Source: Viscum album (taxonomy: Eukaryota; Streptophyta; Magnoliopsida; Santalales; Viscaceae). From it: a DNA stretch of 64,000 nt. Below the pieces are notes generated by a model. The model had not been told where the DNA came from and did no database searches. It was given only the letters and a program-made list of their open reading frames with translations. Positions 1 to 13,309 of this stretch are shown here, piece by piece. Position 1 is the stretch's first letter. Each line of letters opens with the position of its first letter. The stretch covers positions 390,179,962 through 390,243,961 of the forward strand of contig OY728133.1 in assembly GCA_963277665.1 (NCBI GenBank), read 5' to 3'. Both the position numbers and the translations under genes were made by a program.

Positions 1-3000
1 CAAGGCCTCGTGATAAGAAACTATCCTATTATGGGAAGATTCATACACTAAAACCCATCATTTTTTGTCTCATGTGATCTGTTGATGCATTAATGGGAAA
101 CATAATGTTGGTACCCTACCATATCCTTATTAAGACCAACTCATTAACCATAATAGTCAAAAGAACTTTTATACTATTCCCTAAGGAACCTCTTATTGGA
201 TAAAAACACGAATATTATATAATGAATGATACAAAATTCAATACATAATAAACCTATGTTAGCAGTCAATACTTTTATCCATGACTATAAAAGGGATAAC
301 ATGATCAAAACCCATCGAGATAATAAAGGTGGATGGTTAAAAAATATGTGTTCAAATTCCCACCAATCATACATATTGGAATAAGAATATACATTATGAA
401 AATACTTTTCCCATGCCGATAAATAAATATTTTTTCTTTGTGAACATTCAATAATATGAATTTTTAAAATGATATGTATATGACTAACATGGTAATGAAT
501 AAATAGTGAAGTCAATTCAAAAATGTCATGATAATAATCCATAAATAGAAATAAAATTTATGATTTCAAAATAACATACCCCTATTGAAATAAATAAAAC
601 ATATGAGGGTGTTGACATAAATGAAAAAAACCCACACAAAGTTAATTCTTCGAACGATATCATGGAAGAATTGACCAAGAAAAAAATTATTTGACACCAT
701 GATTTAAATCAACCAAAGTATAATATATATATATATGTATGTATGTATATATATATTAGAGGATAAATCTGGAGAAAAAATAATAAGGTAAAATCGTTTT
801 AAAATGATAATGAAAATAGAAATGAAAATTTAAAATGTCTTTTAGAAATAGTTTTTAACAAAGATGTAAAATATAAATTTACATATCAATTTCAAAGGTA
901 GATTTTGAAAAGATGACATGAAAGTCCTAGAAAAAATTAAATTTTATAAACAATATATAACAATTTATCCTTAACAATATATAGTATTTATCTTGTTGAA
1001 ATGAAGAGAGTAAGACAAAACATGTGAAAGTGAAAGAAAAAAAACTTTTTATTACTTTTAATAATTCATCTTCTTAAAACTCACATTGTTAGAGGTGTAA
1101 AAATATATTTATTTTAAAAAAAATCATTTCCCCATTTAGGATTACAAAATACCATATAATTAAATATTAGGGTGTGTGAAAACAAGAATCGAGGATATAA
1201 TTTAAAGATGAAATGTTATATTTTAAGGAAATGATTTTTTTAGTTTCCAATATCCCATGTGGGAAACATAATTCATGAATAATGAAACATTTGAAAAGGG
1301 TTTTATATGGTTGAAATGTATAAAATGATATAATTACACATAATACAACCAAATGGTAAAATTTACCAAACATATATGAAACAAGTTCACGTGAACAGTC
1401 ATAACTTAATGAATTAAAATTGAGTTCTCGAAAACACTTACGACTAGGGTAACACTTTATTAAAAATACATTTTAAGAAAATAAATTATTTGTATTATTT
1501 TATCCCATGAATTATAAGGAAATAATGTAAATATATTTTATTTTATAGTAAATCAATATAAAACTATACAAAGGAAACTTGGTTCATAACATCTAACTTG
1601 TCTTAATGAATCAGGATTGAAACCAAGAAAACCCTTAAGACTTGAGTAACACTTCCATTAAAACCCCTTGTAAGATAGATCATGTGATTGAAATTTAAAA
1701 AATGATTAAAAACATAATTCAATATATGATTTCAAAAATATACATTATATATACCAAATTAATAAAATTACAATTATATTACCAAACATATCTCAAAGAT
1801 ATAAATTTGAGATAAAGACAATTACCTGGGTCCTCATTCATTCTTCACATGCACCAAACATCCTAAATAATTAAATTAATTTCATAAAATACAAACCCAA
1901 GAACCATATTCATATCTATAACAATTTAAAATCCTCATTTATTATTATTCTATACATATATATATTTATTTATTTATAATTATATATTATCTAGTTTTTA
2001 CCTATATTCAATGTTGGGTGTAAGTAATCTTTATCAATTTGAACAATTTTTGTAAATAGATTTTGGAAAATATTATTATTTAAAATTTCACCACTATTAT
2101 ACCATATAATATACCAGAATATATATTAAACAATTATTTATAATGATTTTATTTCGTTCCATGGTATTGTTTTGTAACGATCCATGAAGTTAAAATTGAC
2201 GATGATCATGTTTTGGTGTTTCTTAATGAAAGGTGGGTGATTTCATAAATAATTAGTTAAATATTCATATAAAATTACAAAAAAAAATTACATATTTAAA
2301 TATTATTATACCAATAAATTAATTCTCATAGTTACTCATGATATAAATTCATAGTTTTTTCAGGTATATTGTTTAATATACCCAAACATGAACCTACCAT
2401 GATTAATGAGTGATTATGAGGTGTTTTAGTTGAAATATCATTATCCCAGAAGCATAATGATATTATATAGTTTTTATTCATGCATTATATTAAATTTATA
2501 TGGTATTACATTATGAATTAATGGATATGAAAATATTACATATCATAAAATAAAATTATTTCCCTTATAGTATACTTGTTTACGACGGTTAATGTTACAA
2601 AGATATTTTATTTATAATGATAATTATATAATGTATATATTTTATTTAAAGAATATGAATAATTAATAAATAATATAGCTATTTACTAAACCAATTTATA
2701 TAACCATACATGATAGGTGGTGATAAAAAAAGATCTGTTTTGTTCATAGATATGTTAGTCTATACATGTACATTAGCAACATTTTCATTTTTTCGACTGA
2801 TTGGGAGGGGAATAGATCATGGTTATAACATCAATATAATAGTATTTTAGTGTAATATTTATACGTGTTTCATTAAAAACAGTAGGTTAGAATGGGTTTC
2901 GAGAAGGGTGGATGGCAAGGATAAATAATAAAAGTAAAAGGGTGAGTAATACTTATATTAAGAATTGAGATCTTCTCTTAAAGTATCCTTTATAAATGAA

Positions 3001-4900
3001 GGAATTGAGGAACTATTTGTGGATAAGGTCTTAGAAAAGTTTATATGGGATATAGAAGAATTTTGTTTAGTATAATTTCAAGGGAATATAAAATTATTTT
3101 TGTGTCTTGATGTTGGAGGATGTGATCTCATTTTAATGGTGAAAAAGAGGTAAAAATATTAGGAAAATAATTTTAGGTAAGAGTTAGGAATGTAATTTCA
3201 GGAGAGTTAGGTGATTCAAGTAGAGAAATGGTATTTGAGGCACGTGGGTATGAATTTAAAACCCAAAATTTCTTTATAGAAGGTGTATGTGACCTTTTAA
3301 TTTTTAAAAATTCAAGATACCTCATTTCCCATTTTATAAATATTAATCTAGATTAAAAATTCACCACGTTAAACATTTTATAACGAAAAAAATAATATGA
3401 ACCTTCTTAACAAATGTAAATGTGGTGAAAATGAATTTTGGATCCATTTAACCAAATTCAAATTCCAGATATGATAAAATTAACTTTTAATTTAAAATAT
3501 AAGATATATAAAATACTGTTTTCATAGAAGCATTTATTTTGATATATTCAGTGTGCTTACCCTCACTATCTATTAATTATTAGTTGAATATTTTTTATAT
3601 ATTTTTAAATGTTTTTAAAAATAATAACATATTCATATGTTAAGTTATATTAATATAATTTGTTTATATAAAAATTATATAACTCTTGAAAAATAATTTT
3701 TTTTAAAACATCCATTTTATTTTACCATGGTAATTTATCTTCATCCTAAGATTTTTTTTTCAATGACTAAAAATAATATTGGAATAGTAAAGTAATTTTT
3801 ACATACTTAATGAAAAATAATTATTTTATCACATAAAATAATGTTTCAGTAAAATGAATTTTAACATTTACCCACTAAAAATCTATTTTTTTAGAAAAAT
3901 ACAAAAAATTAATCTTGAATAAATATTATTATGATTAATCAAAAAATTATTTAAATTTTGTAAAATTTAATTTGTAAACTTTTATATTTTAATATTTAAA
4001 TTAAATCTTAAAACATTGGGTATAACTATTCATAACATTAAATATATTTTTAAAAAATAATAACTATTCTTTAATAATATTTCCTATGAATTACTAATTA
4101 ATTTATCAGTAATCTGTAATTTATATTATAATTTTTTTATTAATATCTCATCATAATATAATTTTTTTCTAGAAAAAAATGTTACTTTAATAAAATTATA
4201 TTTTTTACCATAATATCTTTTTTATAGTTCATTTAGTTGTACTAATTGGGTTACATTCATATTAAGAGTCCATTATTTTCATTCTATAAATAGTTAAAAA
4301 TGTGGTCAATAATATTTGTTCCCAATAATTAATCAGTTAGTTTTTAATATTCATACTTAACAGTTATATGTTTGACTTAATATATTATGGTTTTATTTAA
4401 ATTCAGTGTTGCATGTGGACAAAACTATAAGACGTGTTTTCTTATTTGATAGTAATCATATAATGATATCAAAAGGTGTTACATGTGACAATGAATTAGA
4501 ATCTTTTATGTCTCACCTCTTACCATAATCACCCCTTGAGTAATAACATTCTACTCCCTCCTTATTCATCTTAATTATTTTATTACTTATTTTTATTATT
4601 TATAGGAATTTAAAATTCTTTAAAGGATCTAATTCTTTACCTTATCTAAAGAACCACTTTATCATCCACCTAATTAGAATACATATAATTCTTTATTTTA
4701 GGATAATTTATATAAATTTTTCTTATTCCCCCACATGTAAGGAATCTATGTGGAAGGATTCCAATATAACTCACTTTACCCATTTTTAGGTTTTTGATAC
4801 AAAATCCACAGCTTTCTTATGGATTTCATAATGTTCATCATCATCCACTGATCCAATATATAAATCAACTTTATCCTCCTTTATCATAAACTTATTCATA
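1..4900. other. AT-rich sequence without a recognisable gene
   Basis: I find no convincing gene here. Open frames on both strands are short, AT-driven and resemble no family I know. The stretch has a mixed TA/TGTA microsatellite near 721-758, and a loosely duplicated block (1376-1475 resembles 1566-1670, both carrying a GGGTAACACTT / GAGTAACACTT core). A TGTAACGATCC string at 2171 resembles an LTR start, but I could not pair it with a second copy. It is probably old repeat or intergenic DNA. The lower-coordinate part of the copia remnant at 4930-5265 may extend into its right end. Confidence 0.5.
721..758. repeat. TA / TGTA microsatellite
   Basis: A run of TA dinucleotides is interrupted by three TGTA units and then returns to TA. 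It is a simple-sequence repeat with no associated gene. Confidence 0.85.
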
Positions 4901-4929
4901 TATTTTAGTTCCCTTTATCATATTTCATT

Positions 4930-5265
4930 CTATTAAAAACTAGTTATTTTATTGTTGTATAATTAATAATAGTTTTTTTATGTTTATCAAGGTAAATATC
5001 TTCCTAATAATATATGGATAAAACCATTGAATAAAACATGTTGTAAAATTTTCTCTTTTATTTTTTCACAACAGTCGATTATTCCATCTTGTAAAAAAAC
5101 CCCTAATATGACTCACTACTTAATTTAACCTAGTGAAATACTCATCCATAGTTTCATCCTTATATATCTAAATAAATTCATATTTTTTCATCTAGATCTA
5201 TAGTTTGTATTATTTGATCTTGCCATTACCCTCATAGAGATCTTATATTTCATCGTACCTTCCTT
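4930..5265 (-). pseudogene. Ty1/copia gag remnant (UBN2-like), heavily mutated
   Basis: Translating the minus strand across several stops gives pieces with the order typical of copia Gag (UBN2/Retrotran_gag family): a D-L-Y-E-G-N-G-K-I-K stretch like the usual YEGxxKVK, then M-K-K-Y-E-F, then K-D-E-T-M-D-E-Y-F-T-R-L-N, then V-V-S-H-I-R and a C-terminal I-I-Q-Q. In the family this domain forms the virus-like particle. The DExxxEYFxRxxxVVxxxR signature is the best support. There is no intact frame and no LTR pair was found around it, so it is a relic. It lies just outside element A and, by strand and order, is not the same element as the copia pol at 59090-60362. The limits are approximate. Confidence 0.5.
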
Positions 5266-5269
5266 TGAT

Positions 5270-6001
5270 TATCGAAAACCCCATAAATTATTTAAGAGAT
5301 TTTTATAAAAGGGATGAGATAATTGAAATATTTTCCTTCTCATATACCTCCAAATTAATATTTTTTTCACAGGAAATTTCTGTATTTCTCTTAATAATTT
5401 GGAAACCCAGAATAAAATCACAACTACCCTCCAATCATCATGAATATAAATGGATAAACAATCGATTTTTCCACCCATGAATTTTCCTCCCAATAAAATT
5501 GTTAAATTCTCTTCTAGTATATAAAATCAAACTCTCCATAATTAATTTTTTAATGAAAGGATATCATAGGAAACCTAGTTTTCTTTTTTACTACTTTAAA
5601 TGACCTTGTCAGTTGGAACACCACTTAGAGGGTGGGGTGAATCAATGGTGTTTGTTTTATAAATTATTTCAAAATAAATCTCTGTAACTGATTAGTGTAT
5701 TGATCCTATTAGTATAAACTCTTTCTCACCTCAAGTGTAGTAGCAAATTAGAGGATGAAAAAACATGAGGATTTTAAATGATTCAACCTCAATATGAGAG
5801 ATTAATCCTTACCTGGTTTGAGGTATGTTCTCATACCATAATTGTAACTAATATAAAAATTATTACAAGAGAGGGGTAGTGTACATTTTTTTAATTTTTA
5901 TAAGATGTAAAATGGATAGTATAATGTAGGGGAAATGAACATCATGGAACTTTCATTTCAATACGAACTGAACTAGTGTTTTTACTCTAATACCACCTTC
6001 A
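5270..6001. other. Left flank of element A, no gene found
   Basis: No coding capacity is supported. Near 5610-5650 there is a moderately G-rich block (CACTTAGAGGGTGGGGTGAA) that stands out from the AT-rich surroundings. It resembles blocks common in plant repeat consensus sequences, but I cannot assign it to a family. The upstream copy of the TTCAACA direct repeat of element A follows immediately at 6002-6008. Confidence 0.4.
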
Positions 6002-6008
6002 TTCAACA
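6002..6008. repeat. Direct repeat TTCAACA, left flank of element A
   Basis: The same seven bases recur at 57207-57213, one base past the other end of element A. Gypsy elements usually duplicate 5 bp, so the true target duplication may be a 5-base part of this repeat. It supports reading 6009-57205 as one insertion carrying later nested insertions. Confidence 0.65.
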
Positions 6009-8824
6009 AGTAACGACCTAATATCTAAATATATGTTTTTAATTTATTTTTGTAAAATATGTTTCATATCCTACTACACACACAAAACCAAACAAAAAAA
6101 CAATGATAAATTTATACTGTTCAAAACCTATTCATTTAATTAATAGCTATGAATAGGAGGAACTGAATTATGAAATATATTAATATATAGAGGTATATGT
6201 ATAATTTTTATTTTATAAAAAAATTATTATTTCATTATTCATTTAATGAATATATCATTTTATGAATTCTAATTTAATTTCAAAAAATCAAAATAATTTT
6301 TTAATTTATAATATCAAAATTATCTTAGTGTATAATTTTTTGTTTCTTCGATAATAAATGTTTTTTATGAAAATGGTGAAACATGCCGATTTTTTATAAT
6401 ACCATAAATTTTATAACATTATGAATTGATTTTTTTTAAACATTTTACAATAAAATATCAATAAAATAATTTTAAATGAATCATTTTAAAATACTGTGTT
6501 ATATTCATAAAATCAATTTACCAAATATTTGAATATTTATTAATATTATATTATAATAATTATTTGGTTCTTCTATTTAATTATGATAAAAAATGGGGAA
6601 AATAGATTATTAATTTAATTCAATATAAAATAACTCTTATATGATCAATAATAACCATTTTAATATCATTATAATTAATAAAATTGATTATTTGTTTCCT
6701 AGAGATAAACTCTATGCTTAAAAATACAGTTTTTTAAAATAGTTTTTTACATATGATAATGTTAAGATTAATTTTCCTACACATATAAAACTATTTCCAC
6801 GAAATTAATTAAACAATTTATATTATCATTTTTATATTATTTCATATTTAAAAATTCATTTTTTGGTATAAAATTAAGATTTTTAGGATTAAAGATAATT
6901 ACCGTGATAATGGAGAAACACTTATAATAAAATAATTATTTTACTAATATCATGGAATTTATATAAAATAAGTTAAAATAAAAAAATTATATAATTAAAA
7001 TTAAATGATTTATACACATATAAATAAATTTATTAACACTCATTTAATTGGTAAATTAACTAAATAATATTATGAATCCAAACCAGTCAAAATTTCATTT
7101 TTCTATGAAAACAGTTTTTCTACATATTAGATGTTTTAATTAAAAATTTAGTTTTATAATATTTAGAGATTAAATTGGATTAAATATTGGTAATATTTTT
7201 TTTAATCATGACAAATTTTGGTTATATGTGTTATTATATATTTTTAATAAAACCTAAAATCAATTAGTTAAAAACTGGTTACTTAGATTAATAGAAAAAG
7301 TGAAAAATGTAAAAACACAATGTTAAAACCCCTATAACATGTTTAAAACATGGGTATAAAGACTTGGTTGAGGTTTTATATACCCAAATACTCCCCACAT
7401 CCATTATATCTAAACTTTAGATCCATTAACATTGGAATCGTGTCATTTCATTATTAAAATATAAAGGGTGTTTCCAAAAGTTCTTGTTTCAACTCTTATA
7501 AAATGGGGTCACATAAACCTTTTTAAACATACATCTATCATTCAAAATTTACATGAAAAAATACCCAATAATTATATTATAAATTTTTCTAAAATTTTAT
7601 TAAGACCCCAATCATAGTAATTTATCCTAATCCCGTAAATTCCAAGGAGTTTGCCCAAAAAAGATCATGCCTCCTACTTAAGTATTAACTTCTTCGTATC
7701 TTTTTATCCTTAAATATTCTATAAAAAATATATTACATCCATAAAAAATATAATTTAAAAATAATTATTATTATACATATACATTATTATATTAATTTAA
7801 GGACAATTATTTATTTCACTCCATCTACTTAGAAAAACAAAATCCTTGTTAGTGCATTGTGCAAACTACCACCTCCACAAATAAACATATTCTATTTTTC
7901 ATCACCACCATTAATTATTGATAAAAAGGATGTAATGGTATAATAAATATGATAATATATATATATATAATTATAATATGTAAAAATTATCGTATACTTT
8001 ATTTCACTCTCATTCTTTGTGAAATGAAAACATTAATCGTGCATATGCGTGAACTATCGCCGCCACGATCAATGAGTTTAATTTTTCAACACCAACCATC
8101 ATGGTCAAAGGTAAAAATATATTTAATATATAAATATTATATAAATAATATATTTATTACTATGTTTAATATTAAACTATTTTATAATTCTTTTCACTAG
8201 ACTCAATATACATAAGGAGTTGTAGAAAAATTGACTAAACAACCTCGAGTAACTAAAATAAACCAAAATGATATTATGAATAATTTTATTGGATATATAT
8301 ATATATATATATAATGAACTTAATTTTATTATTTATTATGTCAAGTGAAAGTTATATGAACTTTTTGACCTAAGGAAAAAAGTTTTTTTTCTCAATTTCT
8401 CTTCATTGCGATATAATGTTATGCACCAATTTATTTTTTTTATGGTGTATATACAGTCCAAAAATTTATTTTTTTCTCAATAAATGATTTAATTAATTAT
8501 ATTTAAAGAAAAATATGATTTTAAATCTTCCAATAACATTTTATTCAAAAACTACTAAAATCATAATCATTTTGTCTAAAAAGTTCCGTCTTTTAGACAC
8601 ATTTTATATAATGCACCAATTTTCATTTACATGGTGTGTATACTACTAATTAGATTTATAATTTAATTGATTATATTTATTCATGGTATATTGAATTCAA
8701 CTTGAAGGTCAATGTCTCTTTCATGGGGTTTTATTTGAATGTTTCTTAAGAGGTAAGGGATCCTCTGAACACCCCTTCTTACCTTTTGGTTACACATTTC
8801 CTTTCTATATCCTCATTTTTCTAA
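6009..8824 (+). repeat. Element A left LTR, first part
   Basis: It aligns with 32740-35770. Both begin with (A/T)GTAACGAC(C/T)T, share a CACACA-rich stretch shortly after, and share a block around TTAATC(G/A)TG...GCGAACTATC(G/A)CC...CGATCAATG(A/T)GTTT. Both have a (TA)n run near the same relative place (8293-8313 and 35255-35272) and TTCTTAAGA(G/A)GTAAGGGATCCTC near 8745-8765 and 35705-35725. The sequence stops at 8824, where element B begins, and resumes at 30033. There is no coding capacity. Confidence 0.75.
8293..8313. repeat. (TA)n microsatellite in element A LTR
   Basis: Pure TA repeats. A matching (TA)n run lies at the equivalent place in the other LTR of A (about 35255-35272), so the tract was present when the element inserted. 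Confidence 0.8.
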
Positions 8825-9413
8825 TGTCCCATTTTTTGGATTGGGTTGAAAATTTCAAGAGATTTTAGGAATTCCAATTGGCAGATATTCTGAATTTTAA
8901 ACCGAGCCTTGGAATGTAAATATATTCATTGGAAGTCTTAAATGTGATGTCTTTTGATGGGTTTTAATCCCCGAGAAGTGACTCAGGTGTTCTGTTGTGT
9001 TTTGGGAGTGTCAATATACGAAAACCCAAATTTTGGAAAGTTAAAGAGAGTCTCATGGTTTTAACATAGTTAGTGAAAACAATACACCCGAAATGTGAGA
9101 GCTTGTAAGGGGTTTCACAAGGTTTTTAAAACTGTACACCCAAGGTTGCAAGACCATGCATGTTTCTATAGAAAAATGCAGAGGGGATTACGATTCTAGT
9201 ACAAAGTTTGTTAAACTATGTTCCTATCCCTATGAGAGTGTGTACAAACGGATAGTAGAAAAACATGGTTGGAACACAGTTATCCAAACCATGTATCCAA
9301 ACTATTTGGATCTATAAAATGGGAAACTAACAAATTTTATGCTCCAGTCCTCAAAGGGTTTTAAAACAATTTTCACCCGAAATTTCACTAGGAGGTTCCC
9401 CATGAATTATATA
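8825..9413 (+). repeat. Element B left LTR, first part (U3)
   Basis: It begins TGTCCC and matches the start of the right LTR at 27341 (TGTAACC). Colinear blocks: GGTTGAAAATTT(C/T)AAGAG, GAGCTT..GAATG, AATGTGAT(G/A)TC, TTTTGGAAAG(T/C)TAAAG, and the paired CACCCGA / CACCTGAGG stretches. Homology runs to 9413, where element C starts, and resumes at 20928. A TATAAAA string sits at 9313-9319. Confidence 0.78.
9313..9319 (+). promoter_or_regulatory. Possible TATA box of element B
   Basis: TATAAAA followed by TGGGAAAC, inside the LTR of B and on the element's own strand. The right LTR has a mutated AT-rich string at the corresponding place. Assigning it as the old promoter is inference from position and motif only. 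Confidence 0.35.
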
Positions 9414-10812
9414 AGGCCCCAACCATAAACATTACTTAATCTTGATTTATTTAAATAATACTCATTAAGGATCTTTTCAGGTTTAGAGTTTTAGAAAATT
9501 AGATCATAAATCATGCATTACATTCCACATTTCAACAAGGTGGTTACATAAAAGACAGTATTATTTTTTCCCATCAAAGGAGATATATTTTAAATAAAAC
9601 TTGGATTCTTTCTTGACACTTCCTCGACACTATCATCACATCATTTACCTTTCCCTTGACCTGGGAAAAAAATTTCAAAAACTTATGATGATCATAAAAA
9701 GCTCAGTAAGGGATATAAAAGTATGGAATGAAAACATTAGTCCATGTATACATAAGAATTAATGAAATCATACATTACTCAAAAAACATAAGTACTTTAT
9801 CATACCTCATGAAATCATAAGATTTATGAATAACTTATAGAAAACATAAGACATAATGGTACCTTGATGCATTCATAACATTCCTAAGTAGGGAGTAACC
9901 CTCATGGTTACGTTTGGAATACCCATCACAGTATATTCCCTAAATCTATTCGGATCAACCTTAGCATGTAACTCCTTCGTGTTACCCAATTCATTGGAGA
10001 GCTATCATGGGCTCACCCGACCTTAGTTTATCACGGAACCACCCGTCTTCATAAATAATTCCCAAGAACCATAACATAATCGTATCACATAAAACATGCA
10101 TAATGGAAACATAACATTTCCACATTTCAATCGCAAGATATCAATACAACACATTGATATAATCAAAAAATTATCAAAACCATTTTCAATACCAAAATAA
10201 AATAAAATTAAAACATGGTATTTATTTTTCATATAAAAAAAATTTAGGGCTTGTAGAAGAAACCGAAACTCAAATAATGGTCATAGCGGCGGAGAAGTCG
10301 TTGTCTCCGCATACGTATGACAAAATCATTCCCTTTTGTCATTTATTAAAATGATTCTTATAAAAAATATTAATTATGAATAAAAGTCAAAGTCAAAGGG
10401 GTTTATACATTGTATTAAAGAAAGTTGTGTATAAAACAAAATATGCCTCAATGTAAGGAGATTGAGACTAAGTCACGTACCTCGTGTCCGACTTGACTCG
10501 ATCATTCTTTAATCTCCTGAATAATAAACTAGAGTAAATTTATACTTGCTTAAGAACCTTTTTCAATTTCATTATTCCTTTTATATCACTTATTACCATG
10601 TTATGAACATTATGTAATTATTTAAGTTAATAATGGTCCTTTTGTCGATCTTTGGTACTTGAGCCAAAAATAAACATCTTATAATTAAAAGTTGTTCATG
10701 TGGTAAAATATCCATCATATCTAGAATTATATTCATGACATAGATATAATATATATCATATATATCTAGTATATACATGCATTTATAATATTACATAACA
10801 TTTAGTGGTAAT

Positions 10813-10875
10813 AAATGAAATGCACTGTTCATGGAGACGGTAAGCCGTACGTATGCATGAACGCTACTTTCATTT
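10813..10875. repeat. Nested inverted repeat in element C 3' LTR
   Basis: Outer arms AAATGAAA / TTTCATTT enclose GTTCATG / CATGAAC, which enclose ACGG-TAAG-CCGT. The whole could fold into an imperfect stem-loop. The same structure lies in the other LTR at 18899-18961, where the middle arm is one base longer (CGTTCATG / CATGAACG). It is more GC-rich than its surroundings. Confidence 0.7.
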
Positions 10876-11575
10876 CTATTTCATATTTAATGGAGTGAAA
10901 TCATAATGATATAAAGGTATATTATAATTACAGTATAATATCATATATAATATCATTGAATCCATCTTTATACATCCCACATATGGCATTAACGAATCAA
11001 ATCACTTTGAGGGGGTGGTAGTCCGCCCTTCCTAAAATAAAGATATCGCGTTTACACATAATAGAAACCATAAGGTATGCCATAAATGAAAAATACAGAA
11101 TCATAAAGAAAAAATGGACATAATATATATCATATGTAAATATAGTGACATCTTAATTTCTACCATGAAAGGTGTTAAAAGAATATTGAACAATCATCAT
11201 TTCGTGAGGCATAAATTCACCAACCACAGAAACAGTATGTTCTTTACCCATTAGACGGAGGTCTGTGTAAGCATAAATCAAAAACTTCTTATAAAAAATC
11301 CTATTATATTTAAGATACTGGTGTTGTTAAAAAATAAAGGAATAAAAATATTTTAGGGGGTTGGAGAAGAAAAATAAAACAAAAGAACACAAGTGAAGAC
11401 ATTACCTTTAAATCATGTAACTCCTCTTGGTTTGAACCAAAAGGGTTTCTTGAAGAGATTTCTACCTAAGGTAAGGCTTATAGGATTAATAGAGGGATGT
11501 GGAGAGATAAAATGGTCTGATATTGGCCGATCCAATGTCTTGAGAGGTGTGGGTAAGGTGGTAGAGGTGGGGGCC

Positions 11576-11582
11576 TTTTATA
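11576..11582 (-). promoter_or_regulatory. TATA box in element C 3' LTR
   Basis: On the minus strand this reads TATAAAA followed by GGCCC, within CCTCTTATAAAAGG. The same string is at 19663-19669 in the 5' LTR. Placement inside the LTR and on the element's strand fits the U3 promoter. In this copy it would drive transcription into the flanking DNA of element B. Confidence 0.55.
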
Positions 11583-12838
11583 AGAGGGAGGAGGGGCACT
11601 CTTGGAAAGTCATGAAATGTTACTTTATTATAAAATGAGTTTCGGATTTGAAAGGTCCCAAAATTATACATTTCTAGGATAAGGTGATAAGGGTTAGAAA
11701 TCCACCCATCCAATAGGTCTTTGACAAGTGTAAGTCTTAGATTTTACATTATATATTCATTTTATTTAAATCATTGATTAATGAGGTAATCACTACATCA
11801 TCATGGTGTCATTAATTAATTAATTTATTTAATTTCAAAAAATTATAAACAAAATACCATGATGTAGGAAATCGTTTTATCTTTCCAATTACTATTTATA
11901 GTCTAAGAGATAATTTATGTACACAAAATTAAAATTGTTTTACTTTGGTGCCACATACTTTTGTTATATTTAACTTTCTTTAAAAATAAAAAGATAAAAT
12001 GTCACTATCACACAAAAGTGATTCCATGGGGTCCCAATGTTGGAAAAAGGCATCCCATGGTCGTCCATGACACAACCAATAACATTAGGACACATTTTGG
12101 GGTCATTTTATATTATTATGGTATTATTTTATTACCCTTAACTACCCGATTACTAATTAATCAGGATAATTAAAGATAATTACCGTCGTTACAATTCATA
12201 ATTTCCAAAAAAAGAGTCTTAATTACATAATATGTACCTTATGATTCCAAATATGGAATCCATTTTACCAAATTACAAACACAGAAATTGTAGTAGTTAA
12301 TTTAAAAATAATTCTCATTGTCAAAACAAATAGCGGGTTTTTTAGAAACAATATCTATCAAAAGTTTGACAATTTTTTATATCCAATTTCAAAGTAAAAT
12401 TAATTCCAATGACCACAATTGGATTAAATGGTAAAAATATATTCTATTTACACTTTAAAATCAATTAAAAAGATAATATAACCCTATAATTAAATTAGAT
12501 GAAAAATCAGTTTTGAAGTAAAATGCAGTATGTTTCACTATTCATTAAAAAATAAACATTGTCAGAAAAATACCAAAAATTTATCCAAAGTAAATTTCAA
12601 TGTCCCAATACTAAAGAATAAGTTTATTTTGAAAAATATAGCTTATAAAATTGTCACTATATAGATTTAATGAAATGGTTCACCATCAAATGGCGGTAAA
12701 ACAATCTTTTAAAAATATTAGAGAATTCTATATTTAAGATTGGGTTTATTCTCATTTTAAGACTCTAAAACAATATCTAATTCATAAATAGACATAGATA
12801 TGAAAATCCATAATTCTTTACATACTTGGGATGTTACA

Positions 12839-12852
12839 TCCTTCCCTCCTTT
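12839..12852 (-). other. Polypurine tract of element C
   Basis: The plus strand reads TCCTTCCCTCCTTT; on the element's strand this is AAAGGAGGGAAGGA directly before the 3' LTR. In LTR retrotransposons this RNase-H-resistant tract primes plus-strand DNA synthesis. It fixes the inner edge of the 3' LTR and the element's orientation. Confidence 0.85.
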
Positions 12853-12877
12853 AGAAAATTGTGTCCCTGTAATTTAT

Positions 12878-13309
12878 TTACTTATCGAATAAGTAGGGGT
12901 ATTTACCCCTCATTGCATTTTCAGATTCCCATGTTGCCTCTTCAATAATGTGGTTTTTCCACAAAACCATTACTTGATGAATAATCTTATTCCGCAATAC
13001 CTGCTCCATGTGGTAAAAAATATGGACCGGTTTTTCCTCATAAGATAGGTTCTCTTCCACTTGAACTACCTCTAGACTCAAAACATGAGATAAATCTGGC
13101 ATGTACTTCCTTAACATTGAAACATGAAAAACATTGTGTACTTGAGATAAACTCGAAGGTAAATCCACTCGGTATGCAACTGATCCAACTCTCTTTAGAA
13201 TTTCATATGGCCCAATGATCCTTGGACTCATATTTCCTTTCTTACCAAATCGCATCACACCTTTCCATGGTGAAACTTTGAGGAAGACATGATCACCTAC
13301 CTCCAAAGA
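12878..13309 (-). pseudogene. Element C integrase C-terminus with chromodomain
   Basis: An open stretch of 142 codons. It starts M-E-V-G-D-H-V-F-L-K-V-S-P, the usual beginning of the gypsy integrase C-terminal domain, then G-P-Y-E-I-L-K-R-V-G and V-H-N-V-F-H-V-S-M-L-R-K-Y. It ends with a chromodomain-type tail, V-L-W-K-N-H...E-E-A-T-W-E-S-E...K-Y-P-Y-L-F. In chromoviruses this tail guides integration to chromatin. The frame is intact here and ends at a natural stop, but the upstream integrase is broken. Tekay-type elements carry this tail, which is the main lineage evidence. Confidence 0.9.

Larger units (their letters stand above)
9414..12838 (-). repeat. Element C 3' LTR
   Basis: It aligns along its whole length with 17502-20927. 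On the plus strand it begins (A/T)GGCCCCA and ends ATGTTACA, so on the element's strand it runs TGTAACAT...GGGGCC(A/T). The terminal base pair has mutated from TG to AG on this copy. A pyrimidine run follows at once on the plus strand, as expected for the polypurine tract. It contains a minus-strand TATA box and a strong inverted repeat. The open frames inside it are not coding, because the same frames are broken differently in the other LTR. Confidence 0.92.

Noticed and set aside
2171..2182. TGTAACGATCC as another LTR start
   Set aside because: The motif alone is not enough; no paired copy, PBS, polypurine tract or target duplication was found.
11393..11638. Open frames on both strands in the LTR of element C (for example 81 codons at 11393-11638, with a similar minus frame at 19600-19800)
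   Set aside because: They lie in an LTR near its promoter, differ in length between the two LTR copies, and have no known domain.
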